Shown here: piece after piece, positions 43,093-52,635 of the stretch
How the letters are laid out: every line of letters begins with the position of its first letter
Numbering within the stretch: the first letter of the stretch is position 1
NCBI RefSeq assembly: GCF_035917275.1
Contig: NZ_CP108508.1
Coordinates: forward strand, 3,720,001 to 3,784,000
Length of the DNA stretch: 64,000 nt
Direction: 5' to 3'
Origin: Streptomyces sp. NBC_01237
Lineage (GTDB): Bacteria > Actinomycetota > Actinomycetes > Streptomycetales > Streptomycetaceae
Translations under genes and position numbers: made by a program
The notes under the pieces: model-generated
What the model saw: the letters and a program-made list of their open reading frames with translations, nothing else
Databases searched by the model: none
What the model was told of the DNA's origin: nothing

Positions 43093-43297
43093 CGAGAACA
43101 CCTCCGTCGTCGTCCGTTGACGGCCCCAACGTATGCGGTACGGCTCCGAAAGCCGAGCATCGCGCCGGACGTCGCGCCCCGCGTCCTCCCCGGCACCTTG
43201 GCCGCAACTCCTCTTCCGTTTCAGTGGAGTTCACGGCCCAATACCAGAGTCCGAGTACGTCGCCCTCGTCCCTCACCACACCCGGGGAGCCCCTCGT

Positions 43298-44872
43298 ATG
43301 ACCGGATCGCACACCCCGCAGACCGAACAGGCCCCACCGGCCCCGCAGGACCCGCGACCCCCGATCGCCAGGCGCGGCCTTCTGCTCGGTACGGCCGTCA
43401 CCGCTCTAACCTTGGGACCCGTGAGCTTCGCCCAGGCATCCGACGGCAGTTCCGACGGCAGCACGCAGGACGGCGAACGGACCAGGACCGTGCGCGGGAC
43501 CCTGCCCCCCGGGTCGCCGGACTTCGTCCACCTGCCCGTCGAAGTCCCGCGGGGCGTCCGGGAGATCGCCGTCTCGTACACGTACACGAGGACGCCCGTC
43601 CCGGCCGGTACCCAGGGCAACGCCCTCGACATCGGCATCTTCGACGAGCGCGGTACGGAGCCGGGCGGGCGCGGGTTCCGCGGCTGGTCCGGCGGGGCGC
43701 GTACCGCGTTCTTCATCCGGGCCGACGAGGCGACCCCCGGCTATCTCGCGGGTCCGGTACGGGCCGGGACCTGGCACATCGCGCTGGGGCCGTACACCGT
43801 CGCCCCCGAAGGGCTCCCCTACGAGGTGACGGTCACGCTGCGCTTCGGCCCCTCCGGGACCACGCCGAGGCCCGTGTACCCGCCCGAGCGGGCCAGGGGG
43901 CGCGGCAGGGCCTGGTACCGGGGGGACTGCCATCTGCACTCCGTGCACTCGGACGGCCGTCGCACCCCGGCCGAGATCGCCGCCGCCGCGCGGGCCGCCG
44001 GGCTCGACTTCATCAACAGCAGCGAGCACAACACCATCTCGGCGCACGGCGCCTGGGGCGGCCTGTGGGGCGATGATCTGCTGATCCTCACCGGCGAGGA
44101 GATCACCACCCGCAACGGGCACGTGGTCGCGCTCGGCACCGATCCGGGCACCTTCGTCGACTGGCGCTACCGGGCGCGGGACAACCGCTTCGGCCACTAC
44201 GCGAGGGCGGTCCGCCGGGCCGGCGGTCTGGTCGTGCCCGCGCACCCGCACGCCACCTGCATCGGCTGCCACTGGAAGTTCGGCTTCGGCGAGGCGGACG
44301 CGGTCGAGGTGTGGAACGGGCCGTACACCCCGGAGGACGAGATCTCCCTCGCCGAGTGGGACAACGCCCTCGTCGCGTCCGTACGGGCGTCGAAGCCGTG
44401 GGTTCCGGCCATGGGCAACAGCGACGCCCACCGCGAGCCGGACAGGGTGGGGCTGCCGCAGACGGTCGTCCTGGCCGAGGAGCTGTCCCGGCAGGCGATC
44501 ACCGCCGGCATCCGGGCCGGGCACTCCTATGTCGCCGAGTCCTCCGCCGTCACCCTCTCCTTCGGCGCCTCCGGCGGGCGCGGCGATCACGCGGGCATCG
44601 GCGAGCGGCTTCGGGTCGACGCGGACACCCCCGTCACCGTGCGGCTGGAGGTCACGGGGGCACCCGGCTGCACGGCGCACTTCGTCACCGACCAGGGCAC
44701 GCTGTTCACGACCGCGCTGCCCGCGTCGGGGGCGGGCGCCGTGGAGTGGCGTACGACTCCGGCGTACGCGGCGTACGTCCGCGCGGAGGTCCGGCACCCG
44801 GTCGCCGTGCCGGGGCTGCCCGGCCCGCTCGCCGCCCTCACCAACCCGGTGTTCCTGGGCGACGAGGGCTGA
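43298..44872 (+). CDS. Tat-exported PHP-superfamily phosphoesterase (CehA/McbA type)
   Basis: 524 residues. The Tat leader RRGLLLGTAVTALTLGPVSF (twin Arg at 25-26) is followed by a beta-sandwich domain (about 60-190) and a PHP domain with CHLHSVHSDG (211-220), INSSEHNT, AHPHATC and GNSDAH, the usual His/Asp metal ligands. PHP proteins of this type hydrolyse phosphate or carbamate esters. It would act in the cell envelope or outside, after cofactor loading in the cytoplasm. It stands alone between an LLM gene and the iron-box promoter. Confidence 0.87.
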   Translation: MTGSHTPQTEQAPPAPQDPRPPIARRGLLLGTAVTALTLGPVSFAQASDGSSDGSTQDGERTRTVRGTLPPGSPDFVHLPVEVPRGVREIAVSYTYTRTPVPAGTQGNALDIGIFDERGTEPGGRGFRGWSGGARTAFFIRADEATPGYLAGPVRAGTWHIALGPYTVAPEGLPYEVTVTLRFGPSGTTPRPVYPPERARGRGRAWYRGDCHLHSVHSDGRRTPAEIAAAARAAGLDFINSSEHNTISAHGAWGGLWGDDLLILTGEEITTRNGHVVALGTDPGTFVDWRYRARDNRFGHYARAVRRAGGLVVPAHPHATCIGCHWKFGFGEADAVEVWNGPYTPEDEISLAEWDNALVASVRASKPWVPAMGNSDAHREPDRVGLPQTVVLAEELSRQAITAGIRAGHSYVAESSAVTLSFGASGGRGDHAGIGERLRVDADTPVTVRLEVTGAPGCTAHFVTDQGTLFTTALPASGAGAVEWRTTPAYAAYVRAEVRHPVAVPGLPGPLAALTNPVFLGDEG

Positions 44873-44977
44873 GGGGCGGGATCGCCGAGGCAGGACGGAG
44901 CGTCCGGGGGCGGCCGGTAACCGAGGGCCGGATCGCTGCGGACCCGGTGCTTCCGGCCACTCCTCAGCCCTCTCAAT

Positions 44978-44996
44978 TTAGGTTAGCCTAACCAAC
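44978..44996. promoter_or_regulatory. Iron box (DmdR-type) upstream of siderophore-interacting protein
   Basis: TTAGGTTAGCCTAACCAA: palindromic GGTTAG-C-CTAACC as in actinobacterial iron-repressor boxes. It ends 59 bases before the ATG at 45055. Confidence 0.88.
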
Positions 44997-45054
44997 CTCA
45001 ACCGCTGATCGGCAAACCGTGCCGACCGGTGGACGGCAGAGGGCGGGGAAAGCG

Positions 45055-45783
45055 ATGGGTCACGGCTGGGAGGGCGTCGTCCTCAAGCTGATGCGGGGGC
45101 GTGACTTCACGTTCACCGTGACCGGGGCCGAGCAGGTCACCGACACCTTCCGCCGTGTGCACCTCACCGACGGCGGGCTGCTGGCCGCGACCGGCGGCGC
45201 GCACCCGACGATGTGGGTCAGAGTGTGGTTCGAGCAGGGCGGCAAGCCGCATCAGCGCGGGTACACACTGGTCGACCCCGACCCGGAGGCCGGGACGTTC
45301 AGCCTCGAATTCGCCCTGCACGACGGGCCCGCGAGCAACTGGGCGCGCGGCGCGAAGGCCGGCGACACGGTCGACGCGACGCTCCAGGGCACCGGATTCA
45401 CACTGCCCGAACCGAGGCCCGGCCGGCTCTTCGTGATCGGCGACGCGGCCTCGCTGCCCGCGGTCAACTCCTTGCTGGACGCGGTCCCGGAGACCCCGGC
45501 GACGGTCTGGTTCGAGACGGTGCACGCGTCCGACGAGCGGCTTCCGTTCCGTGTCGCCCCGGACCACCACACCCTGCACCTCGTCCCGCGCCGCGACGCG
45601 GGGGCACATCTGGTGGCCGAGGTGAAGGCCGCACTGCCAAAGCTGCTGGGCGCCGACTCCTCCGACGCGTACGTCTGGATCGCCTGCGACACGTCGACCA
45701 CCCGGACCCTGTCGGCGTACGTCCGCAAGGAGCTGAGGCTGCCCAGGGACCGGGTGCAGGCGCTGGGGTACTGGCGCCCCTGA
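45055..45783 (+). CDS. Siderophore-interacting FAD-binding protein
   Basis: 242 residues from ATG 45055; the frame could begin at 45019. FAD-binding barrel with MWVRVWF and HQRGYTLVDPDPE (RxYT-type motif for FAD) and a C-terminal NAD(P)-like domain containing LFVIGDAASLPA and YVWIACDTSTTRTL. The family reduces ferric siderophores in the cytoplasm to release iron. The iron box directly upstream indicates repression when iron is plentiful. No siderophore synthesis or transport genes are next to it. Confidence 0.92.
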   Translation: MGHGWEGVVLKLMRGRDFTFTVTGAEQVTDTFRRVHLTDGGLLAATGGAHPTMWVRVWFEQGGKPHQRGYTLVDPDPEAGTFSLEFALHDGPASNWARGAKAGDTVDATLQGTGFTLPEPRPGRLFVIGDAASLPAVNSLLDAVPETPATVWFETVHASDERLPFRVAPDHHTLHLVPRRDAGAHLVAEVKAALPKLLGADSSDAYVWIACDTSTTRTLSAYVRKELRLPRDRVQALGYWRP

Positions 45784-45810
45784 GCCCTCAGGGGGACGAC
45801 TCCCCGCGCC

Positions 45811-45838
45811 CGGCCGGCCGGTCCCGCCCGGCCGGCCG
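45811..45838. terminator. 11-bp GC hairpin between convergent genes
   Basis: CGGCCGGCCGG-TCCCGC-CCGGCCGGCCG, 27 bases after the siderophore-interacting gene. Confidence 0.65.
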
Positions 45839-45861
45839 AAGAGCCCGGTCCGGCCGGAGGG

Positions 45862-47427
45862 TCAGTCCGCCACGACCAGGGCCGGTGTCTCCTTCGTCAG
45901 CACCTCGCCGCGGAAGAACGCCGGGCTGCGGCGCCGCATCGCGAGCATCAGCACCACACCGAGCAGCAGCAGCCCCACCCCGATGACGAACACCGAGCCG
46001 ACACCGAACACCGAGGAGCCGGAGCCGTAGGCCGGGTCCCACATGTCGTAGAGGGTCTTGCCGAAGACGGCCGTGAGCAGGACGCCGCCGACCAGCGGGA
46101 AGAGGCCCTTGAAGACCAGGTCGCGGGCGGAGCGGGTCAGTTCGGCGCGGAAGTACCAGGCACAGGCGAAGGCCGTCAGCGCGTAGTAGAAGCAGATCAT
46201 GAGGCCGAGCGCGTAGATGGTGTCGACCAGGACGTGCTCACTGACCAGGGTCATCACGGTGTAGAAGACGCCGGTCGCGATGCCCGCCGTCACGGTGGCC
46301 CGGCCGGGGGTCCTGAAGCGCGGGTGGACCCGGGCGTACGAGGAGGGCAGTGCCTCGTACGACGACATCGCGAGCACCGTGCGCGCCACGGGGATGAAGG
46401 TGGTCTGGAGGCTGGCGGCGGCCGAGGCGAGCACGGCGAGGAACAGCAGGACGCCGAGGCCGGGGCCCATGACCGGACCGGCGAGCGCGGCGAAGACGTT
46501 GTCGGAGGTGTCCGGGTTGGCGAGGCCGAGACCGGAGCCGCCGGAGCCGACGGCCATCTGCGCGGCGATGCCGGTGGCCAGGTAGGAGCCGACGAGGACG
46601 ACCATCGCGATGAGCGCGGCGCGCCCCGGGGTCTTCTCGCTGCCGGTCGTCTCCTCATTGGCGGTCAGACACGCGTCCCAGCCCCAGAACATGAAGATGG
46701 ACAGGGACAGCCCGGCGGTGAAGGCGGCGAAGGACTGGACGGCGAACGGGTTCAGCCAGGACCACGAGAAGTCCACGGACGAGGCGAAGTCACCGCTGTC
46801 CGCCTTCTGGAGGGCCATCGCCACGAACAGGGCGAGGACGACGAGTTGGAGCCCGACCAGGGCGTACTGCACACCCTTGGTGGCGGTCATGCCGCGGTAG
46901 CTGATGGCGGTGGCGGCCGCGATGAGGGCCAGACACGTGGCGATGTGGACGACCTTGTCGTCGTCCAGGGCCGCGACCCCGTCGCTGCCGGTGATCTCGC
47001 CCGCGAGGAGCCAGAAGTACGAGGTGGCCACACCCGCCAGGTTCGACAGGACGATGATCGTGGCGATGACCAGACCCCAGCCGCACATCCAGCCGACGCG
47101 CGGGCCGAACGCCTTCACCGTCCAGGTGAAGGAGGTGCCGCAGTCCGGCATGACCTTGTTGAGTTCGCGGTACGCGAAGGCGACGAGCAGCATCGGCAGG
47201 AAGCCGGCCAGGAAGACGGCGGGCATCTGCACGCCGACCTCTCCGGCGGTGGAGCCGAGGGTGGAGGTCAGGCAGTACACGGGGGCGACGGTGGAGATGC
47301 CGATGACGGCGCTCCCCATCAGCCCGACGGAGTTGCCGCCGAGGCCCTTGTCCCGCACTCCACCGCCGGCCGGGGCACTTCCCCGTACCGTGTCTCCGGC
47401 CTCCGGCCGCGCGTCCAGCTGAGTCAT
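45862..47427 (-). CDS. APC-superfamily amino acid permease
   Basis: 521 residues from ATG 47427; a GTG 30 bases upstream is an alternative, and neither has a clear ribosome site. Twelve helices. The first has GLMGSAVIGISTVAPVYCLT, and FTWTVKAFGPRVGWMCGW is typical of APC carriers. GWDACLTANEETTGSEKTPG resembles the helix-6 / loop region. It imports an amino acid or an amine across the cytoplasmic membrane. It is 283 bp from, and on the same strand as, the aldehyde dehydrogenase gene, so it might belong to that pathway. Confidence 0.92.
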   Translation of the reverse strand: MTQLDARPEAGDTVRGSAPAGGGVRDKGLGGNSVGLMGSAVIGISTVAPVYCLTSTLGSTAGEVGVQMPAVFLAGFLPMLLVAFAYRELNKVMPDCGTSFTWTVKAFGPRVGWMCGWGLVIATIIVLSNLAGVATSYFWLLAGEITGSDGVAALDDDKVVHIATCLALIAAATAISYRGMTATKGVQYALVGLQLVVLALFVAMALQKADSGDFASSVDFSWSWLNPFAVQSFAAFTAGLSLSIFMFWGWDACLTANEETTGSEKTPGRAALIAMVVLVGSYLATGIAAQMAVGSGGSGLGLANPDTSDNVFAALAGPVMGPGLGVLLFLAVLASAAASLQTTFIPVARTVLAMSSYEALPSSYARVHPRFRTPGRATVTAGIATGVFYTVMTLVSEHVLVDTIYALGLMICFYYALTAFACAWYFRAELTRSARDLVFKGLFPLVGGVLLTAVFGKTLYDMWDPAYGSGSSVFGVGSVFVIGVGLLLLGVVLMLAMRRRSPAFFRGEVLTKETPALVVAD

Positions 47428-47710
47428 GGAGAGGACGCTATGCGCTGCGATATCCACATCCGGAGCGTGAGACTCCAGCGTCTCACCCTTTTAAAACAAG
47501 GCAATTGAGCGATGAATGGCGCGCCAACAATGCGTTAAATCACCACTGAGCCTTGCAATGAACGTCATGCGGGCGGGAGCGGCGACGTACGGTAATCGCA
47601 GCGCTGTCCGTTTTGGGCTGGTTCAAAATTTTCCCGTGCGGCTCATCGGCGCCTCGTCGACGACGTGCCGATGACCCGTCGGGCGACTCGCCGATGACCC
47701 GTCGGGCACC
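47428..47710. repeat. Intergenic region with two 18-bp direct repeats
   Basis: GCCGATGACCCGTCGGGC occurs at 47667-47684 and 47690-47707, 23 bp apart. The rest (47460-47640) is AT-richer than its surroundings (TTTTAAAACAAGGCAATTG) and probably holds the promoter of the permease. No gene is seen. Confidence 0.7.
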
Positions 47711-49237
47711 TCATCCCGGCCAGACGATCGCCTGCGTCTCGCTGTACGCGTGCAGGGCGTACGAGCCGACATCGCGCCCCACACCGCTCTTCTTGAACCC
47801 GCCGAACGGAGCCTCCATGTTCCGGCCGATCGTGTTCACGCCCACGCCGCCCGCGCGCAGCCGGCGGGCCACCCGGAAGGCCCGCGCCACGTCCCCCGAC
47901 CACACGTAGTCGAGGAGGCCGTAGTCGCTGTCGTTGGCCAGTGCGATGCCCTCCTCCTCGTCGTCGAAGGGGACGACCACGACGACCGGGCCGAAGATCT
48001 CCTCGCGGACGACCCGCATGTCGTTGGTGCAGTCGGCGAGGAGGGTGGGGGCGACGTAGAAGCCCCGCCCGGCGCGCTCGGGCCGTTCGCCGCCCGTGAC
48101 CACCCGCGCCCCTTCCTTGCGTCCCAGCTCCACGTACGCCTCGACGCGGTCGCGGTGGGCGGCGGAGATGACCGGGCCGACGACCGTTCCCCGGTCCGTC
48201 GGATCACCGACCGGCAGCCGGGCCGCGTACGCCGTCAGTTTTCCGATCAGCCGGTTATGGACACCCCGCTGGACCAGGACGCGGGTCGGAGCCGTACAGA
48301 TCTGTCCGCTGTAGAAGGAGAACGTCGTGCCGATGCCCGCCACCGCCGCGTCCAGGTCGGCGTCGTCGAGGACGAGCGCGGCACCCTTGCCGCCCAGCTC
48401 CATCAGCTGCCGCTTCATGCCGCGTCCGCACACCTCGGCGATCCGCTGCCCGACGGCCGTGGAGCCGGTGAAGCTGACCATGTCCACGTCCGGCGAGTCC
48501 ACGGCCGCCTCGCCCGCCCCGGCGCCGGAACCGGTCACGACATTGACGACGCCCGGCGGAACCCCGGCCTCCGCGAGGGCTTCGGCCATCCGGTAGACGG
48601 AGAGCGGGTCCTGCGGAGCGGGCTTCACGACGACGGTGTTGCCCATGGCGAGCGCGGGAGCGATCTTGCCCGCCGGGTTGGCCCAGGGGTTGTTGTACGA
48701 GGTGATGCAGGTGACGACGCCGACCGGCTGGCGCACGGCGAGCGCGCCGAAGACACCGGCCCGTCCCATCGGACCGGCCTCGTTGATCTGCGGGGCGAGG
48801 CCCTCCTCCACCGGCTCCAGGGCTCCCCTGGCGTACCGCCGGAACCGTGCGGCCCCGACGGCGACCTGCATCCCCCGTGCCGTCCTCGTGGTGGCGCCGC
48901 TCTCCGCCTGGGCGAGCGCGGCGTGGGCGGCGAAGTCGCGCTGGACGAGGTCGGCGGCGCGGTCGAGGATCGCCGCGCGCTCCTCGGGCCGGGTCCGGGA
49001 CCAGCCGGCGAACGCCTCGCGGGCCGCCGCGGCGGCCTCGTACACCTGCGCGGCGCTCGCCTCGGGGGCGAGCCCGACGACCTCCTCGGTGGCGGGGTTG
49101 ATCACCTCGTAGTGCCCGTCCGCGGGCTCGGTCCACTCACCGCCGATGAACAGCCGCTGCTCGGTGTCGCGCAGGGACTTTCCGGTGCCGCTCGTGGGCT
49201 TGCCCGTGCCACTCGTGGGCTTCTCCGTGCCGCTCAT
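47711..49237 (-). CDS. Aldehyde dehydrogenase (NAD(P)+)
   Basis: 508 residues from ATG 49237, overlapping the stop of the amidohydrolase gene (ATGA). The catalytic residues are Glu280 in QLMELGGKGA and Cys314 in GQICTAPTR; FTGST and SYNNPW mark the cofactor site. It oxidises an aldehyde to the acid. The first 20 residues are three TSGTGK-type repeats encoded by 18-bp repeats and look disordered. With the coupled amidohydrolase it may turn a deacylated intermediate into a carboxylate; the substrate is unknown. Confidence 0.92.
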   Translation of the reverse strand: MSGTEKPTSGTGKPTSGTGKSLRDTEQRLFIGGEWTEPADGHYEVINPATEEVVGLAPEASAAQVYEAAAAAREAFAGWSRTRPEERAAILDRAADLVQRDFAAHAALAQAESGATTRTARGMQVAVGAARFRRYARGALEPVEEGLAPQINEAGPMGRAGVFGALAVRQPVGVVTCITSYNNPWANPAGKIAPALAMGNTVVVKPAPQDPLSVYRMAEALAEAGVPPGVVNVVTGSGAGAGEAAVDSPDVDMVSFTGSTAVGQRIAEVCGRGMKRQLMELGGKGAALVLDDADLDAAVAGIGTTFSFYSGQICTAPTRVLVQRGVHNRLIGKLTAYAARLPVGDPTDRGTVVGPVISAAHRDRVEAYVELGRKEGARVVTGGERPERAGRGFYVAPTLLADCTNDMRVVREEIFGPVVVVVPFDDEEEGIALANDSDYGLLDYVWSGDVARAFRVARRLRAGGVGVNTIGRNMEAPFGGFKKSGVGRDVGSYALHAYSETQAIVWPG

Positions 49238-50973
49238 GCGGTGCTCACCGTCCGGGTGTCGCGGCCGGAGCGGAGCACCGTACCGGGCACCGCGCCCGTC
49301 ACCTTGTCCTCGCGCAGGGTCTCGACGCCGTTGACGCGGACGGACACGATGCCGATGGCCTTGGAGTCCAGACGGGGGCTGTCGCCGGGCAGATCGTGTA
49401 CGAGGGTGGCGGGTCCGGCGTCGATGCGCTCGGGGTCGAAGAGGACGAGGTCGGCGTGGAAGCCCTCCTCGATGCGGCCCCGGTCGCGCAGCCCGAAGAG
49501 CCGGGCCGGGTCGTCGGTGAGCATCTTGACCGCGGTGGTGAGCGGCACGAGCTTGCGTCCGCGCAGACAGTCGCCGAGGAACCGGGTGGTGTACGGGGCC
49601 CCGCACATCCGGTCCAGGTGGGCGCCCGCGTCGGACCCGCCGAGCAGCACGTCCTCGTGCTCCCAGGTCCGCTGCCGCAGTGCCCAGGAGTCCGGGTCGT
49701 TGTCGGTGGGCATGGGCCACAGCACCGTACGCAGGTCGTCGTTGGCGCAGATCTCGACCAGGCAGTGGAAGGCGTCCTGGCCGCGTTCGGCGGCGATGTC
49801 GTTCACGACCCGCCCGCTCAGCCCCTCGTTGGCGGCGCTGTACGTGTCCCCGATGACGTACCGGCCGAAGTTCGCGAGCCGGCGGAAGACCCCGGCCTCC
49901 TTGCTGTCGGCGCGGCGCAGCATCTCGGTCCGGGTGTCGGCGTCGCGGAGCCGTTCGATGCGCTCGGGCACGGGGAGGGCGAGGATGTCGCCCCAGCCGG
50001 GGATGAGGTTGAGGGCGCAGAAGGTGCCGAGCGACATGTTCATGGGGGTGAGGATCGGCATGGTGAGGGCGACGATCCGGCCGCCCGCGCGGCGGGCCCG
50101 CTCACTGGGGACCAGCTGGCGCGGTACGCGTTCGGGGACGGCGGCGTCGATGGTGAGGACGTTCCAGTTGAGCGGCCGTCCGGCGGCGGCGCTCATGTCC
50201 ACGAACAGGTCGATCTCCTCGTCGGAGAACTGGTCGAGGCAGCCCGCGACGATCGCCTCGATCTGGGTGCCCTCGTGCTCACCGACGGCGCGGGAGAGCG
50301 CCATCAGTTCCTCGGGCAGCGCGTGCCGCGAGGCGACCGGCTGCCCTTCGCCGTCGGAGTGGGTCGATGACTGGGTGGTGGACAACCCCCAGGCTCCGGC
50401 GTCCATGGCGTCGTGGAAGAGGGCGAGCATGGCGGCCATCTGCTCGTCGGTGGGCTGTCCGCCGACGGCGTCGGGGCCCATGACGTGGCGGCGCAGCGCG
50501 CAGTGCCCGACCATGAACCCGGCGTTGACGGCTATGCGCCCTTCGAGCGCGTCCAGGTACTCGCGGAAGGTGGACCAGCTCCAGTCGACGCCTTCCTCCA
50601 GCGCCTTGAGGGCCATGCCCTCCACCCGGGACATCATCCGGCGGGTGTAGTCGGCGTCCTCGGGCCGGTCGGGGTGGAGCGGGGCGAGCGTGAACCCGCA
50701 GTTGCCTCCGGCGACGGTGGTGACGCCGTGGTTCATGGAGGGGGTGGCGTAGGGGTCCCAGAAGAGCTGCGCGTCGTAGTGGGTGTGCGGGTCGACGAAG
50801 CCGGGCGCGAGGACGAGTCCGGTGGCGTCCTCGCTGGTGACGGCCTCTTCGGTGAGGGTGCCGGGCTCGGCGATGACGGCGATGCGGCCGTCGCGGATGC
50901 CGAGGTCGGCCCGGTACGCGGGTCCACCGCCGCCGTCCACGACGGTCGCTCCGCGGATGAGGTGGTCGAGCAT
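49234..50973 (-). CDS. N-acyl-D-amino-acid deacylase-like amidohydrolase
   Basis: 579 residues from ATG 50973. The metal-dependent hydrolase barrel begins with LIRGATVVDGGGGPAYRADL and has HTHYDAQ (H63, H65, Asp67) as metal ligands; later GGSDAGAHLD and RLFGLRDRGRIEEGFHADLV match the amidohydrolase C-terminal strand and Asp. The nearest recognisable type is D-aminoacylase/N-acyl-D-amino acid deacylase, but the true substrate is unknown. It ends inside the start of the aldehyde dehydrogenase gene and is separated from the LLM gene by the repeat cluster. Confidence 0.85.
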   Translation of the reverse strand: MLDHLIRGATVVDGGGGPAYRADLGIRDGRIAVIAEPGTLTEEAVTSEDATGLVLAPGFVDPHTHYDAQLFWDPYATPSMNHGVTTVAGGNCGFTLAPLHPDRPEDADYTRRMMSRVEGMALKALEEGVDWSWSTFREYLDALEGRIAVNAGFMVGHCALRRHVMGPDAVGGQPTDEQMAAMLALFHDAMDAGAWGLSTTQSSTHSDGEGQPVASRHALPEELMALSRAVGEHEGTQIEAIVAGCLDQFSDEEIDLFVDMSAAAGRPLNWNVLTIDAAVPERVPRQLVPSERARRAGGRIVALTMPILTPMNMSLGTFCALNLIPGWGDILALPVPERIERLRDADTRTEMLRRADSKEAGVFRRLANFGRYVIGDTYSAANEGLSGRVVNDIAAERGQDAFHCLVEICANDDLRTVLWPMPTDNDPDSWALRQRTWEHEDVLLGGSDAGAHLDRMCGAPYTTRFLGDCLRGRKLVPLTTAVKMLTDDPARLFGLRDRGRIEEGFHADLVLFDPERIDAGPATLVHDLPGDSPRLDSKAIGIVSVRVNGVETLREDKVTGAVPGTVLRSGRDTRTVSTA

Positions 50974-51408
50974 GACGGGGTCCCTTCTCGCAGTGGTGGT
51001 GCGGTGGTGGTGGTGCGGTGTCCTGGGCGGGGGTGTGCGGCCGGGGTGCGTACGCTTTCGGCCGCGGTACGCACCCCGGCGCACGGGCGACGGTCCGGGA
51101 AGACGCCGCCCGGCCCGGGTTCCGGGGGCGCCGCCCCCGTACCCCCGCTCCTCAATCGCCGGAGGGGCTCGATTTCCCCGCGAAGCCCGCCCCCAAGCTC
51201 GCCGGGCGCCATATTCAGCCCCGCCGGCGATTGAGGCGCGGGGTCCGGGGCGGAGCCCCGGGGTGGGGAGGACCGCTCAGCACCGCCGAGCGCCATACCC
51301 AGCCCCGCCGGCGATTGAGGCGCGGGGTCGGGGGCGGAGCCCCGGGGTCAGGAGGACCACCCAGCCCCGCCGGCGATTGAGGCGCGGGGTCCGGGGCGGA
51401 GCCCGGGG
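50974..51408. repeat. Intergenic repeat cluster (CGCCGGCGATTGAGGCGC family)
   Basis: Three copies of a ~47-bp element, CAGCCCCGCCGGCGATTGAG followed by GCGCGGGGTC and CGGGGCGGAGCCCCGGGG, begin at 51216, 51300 and 51362; a diverged, inverted relative (CTCCTCAATCGCCGGAGGGG) is near 51150. The spacing (84 and 62) is irregular. The third copy runs into the LLM stop codon. The units form long hairpins and are a known style of Streptomyces dispersed repeat. Confidence 0.8.
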
Positions 51409-52533
51409 TCAGTTCGAGGCGCTCCGGAACCGCGAGGTCCGATGCACCGGGTCCGTGTCGATCTTCGGAATCACGTGCTCACCGATCAGCTTGATCGAGT
51501 TCACCGTGTCCTCCGGACTGATCCCGATCGGCAGCCCGAAGCTCAGCTGATCCGCCCCCGCCCGCTCCCACCGCCGGCACTGGGCCAGCACCTCGTCCGG
51601 GTCACCGCAGATCATCAGCTCCTCCGCGATGAGCAGTTCGATGATCTCCTCGCTGTACTCGGGCAGCAGCTCGGGCCACTCGGGAATCCCCTCGGGCCGC
51701 GGGAACGTGTCGTGGTAGCGGAACAGCAGCGACTGGAGGTAGTTCAGCCCGCCGCCCACCGCGATCTCGACCGCCTTGGCGTGCGTCTCGGCGCAGATCG
51801 CGGTCGAGGTGACCATCACGTTGTCGTTGACGAAGTCGCCGATCGGCTCCGCCTCCTTGACCGCGTTCTTGTAGGACTCGACGACCCACTCCATGTCGGA
51901 GACCTTCTGCACGCTGAAGCCCAGCACCCCGAGCCCCTTCTTGCCCGCCATCGCGTACGAGGACGGCGACCCGGCGGCGTACCACATGGCCGGGTGCGAC
52001 TTCCCGTACGGCTTGGGCAGGATCTTGCGGGGCGGCAGCGACCAGTGCTTGCCCTGGAAGCCGACGTACTCGTCCTGGAGCCACATCTTGGGGAACTCGG
52101 CGATGGTCTCTTCCCAGAGTTCCTTCGTGTGGTTCATGTCGGTGATGCCCGGCATGAACCCGAGGATCTCGTGGCTCCCTGCCCCGCGTCCGGTGCCGAA
52201 CTCGAAGCGCCCCTCCGAGAGGTGGTCGAGCATGGCGACCTTCTCGGCCACCTTCACCGGGTGGTTGACCGGGGCGAGCGGGTTGAAGATGCCGGACCCC
52301 AGGTGGATCCGGTCGGTGGCGTGCGCGAGGTAGCCGAGGTAGACGTCGTTGGCGGAGAGGTGCGAGTACTCCTCCAGGAAGTGGTGCTCGGAGGCCCAGG
52401 CGTACTTGAAGCCGGACTTGTCCGCCTGGATGACGTACTCGGTCTCCTCGATCAGTGCCTTGTGCTCTGCCTGGGGGTCCGCCTTGGCGCGCGCTGCGGG
52501 CACGTACCCCTGCACGAAGAGCCCGAATTCCAC
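51409..52533 (-). CDS. LLM-class flavin/F420-dependent monooxygenase
   Basis: 374 residues from GTG 52533. Luciferase-like barrel of the longer bacterial type: [20 protein letters not shown] (Glu-His-His), [18 protein letters not shown] and, late, [13 protein letters not shown]. It probably uses FMNH2 or F420 to oxygenate or reduce a small substrate. Two CTGACG operators stand directly before it. In the minus-strand order it follows the SDR and precedes the amidohydrolase. Confidence 0.88.
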   Translation of the reverse strand: MEFGLFVQGYVPAARAKADPQAEHKALIEETEYVIQADKSGFKYAWASEHHFLEEYSHLSANDVYLGYLAHATDRIHLGSGIFNPLAPVNHPVKVAEKVAMLDHLSEGRFEFGTGRGAGSHEILGFMPGITDMNHTKELWEETIAEFPKMWLQDEYVGFQGKHWSLPPRKILPKPYGKSHPAMWYAAGSPSSYAMAGKKGLGVLGFSVQKVSDMEWVVESYKNAVKEAEPIGDFVNDNVMVTSTAICAETHAKAVEIAVGGGLNYLQSLLFRYHDTFPRPEGIPEWPELLPEYSEEIIELLIAEELMICGDPDEVLAQCRRWERAGADQLSFGLPIGISPEDTVNSIKLIGEHVIPKIDTDPVHRTSRFRSASN

Positions 52534-52557
52534 GGAGGTTCACCGTCCTCAAGTATT

Positions 52558-52574
52558 TCTGACGCATCGTCAGA
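52558..52574. promoter_or_regulatory. CTGACG-type operator, copy 2
   Basis: TCTGACG-CAT-CGTCAGA, 25 bases before the LLM start codon at 52533. Same arms as at 25051. Confidence 0.75.
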
Positions 52575-52620
52575 TTGTGATGCGACCGACTGTTCCACCG
52601 ACGTTCCGGCCCGTCAATAC

Positions 52621-52635
52621 CTGACGCTCCGTCAG
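52621..52635. promoter_or_regulatory. CTGACG-type operator, copy 3
   Basis: CTGACG-CTC-CGTCAG, overlapping the last codons of the SDR gene and 63 bases from copy 2 (six helical turns), consistent with cooperative binding. Confidence 0.72.

Noticed and set aside
51216..51408. CRISPR-like array of ~47-bp units
   Set aside because: Spacing is irregular (84 and 62), units are long hairpins without unique spacers, and the element is a typical Streptomyces intergenic repeat.
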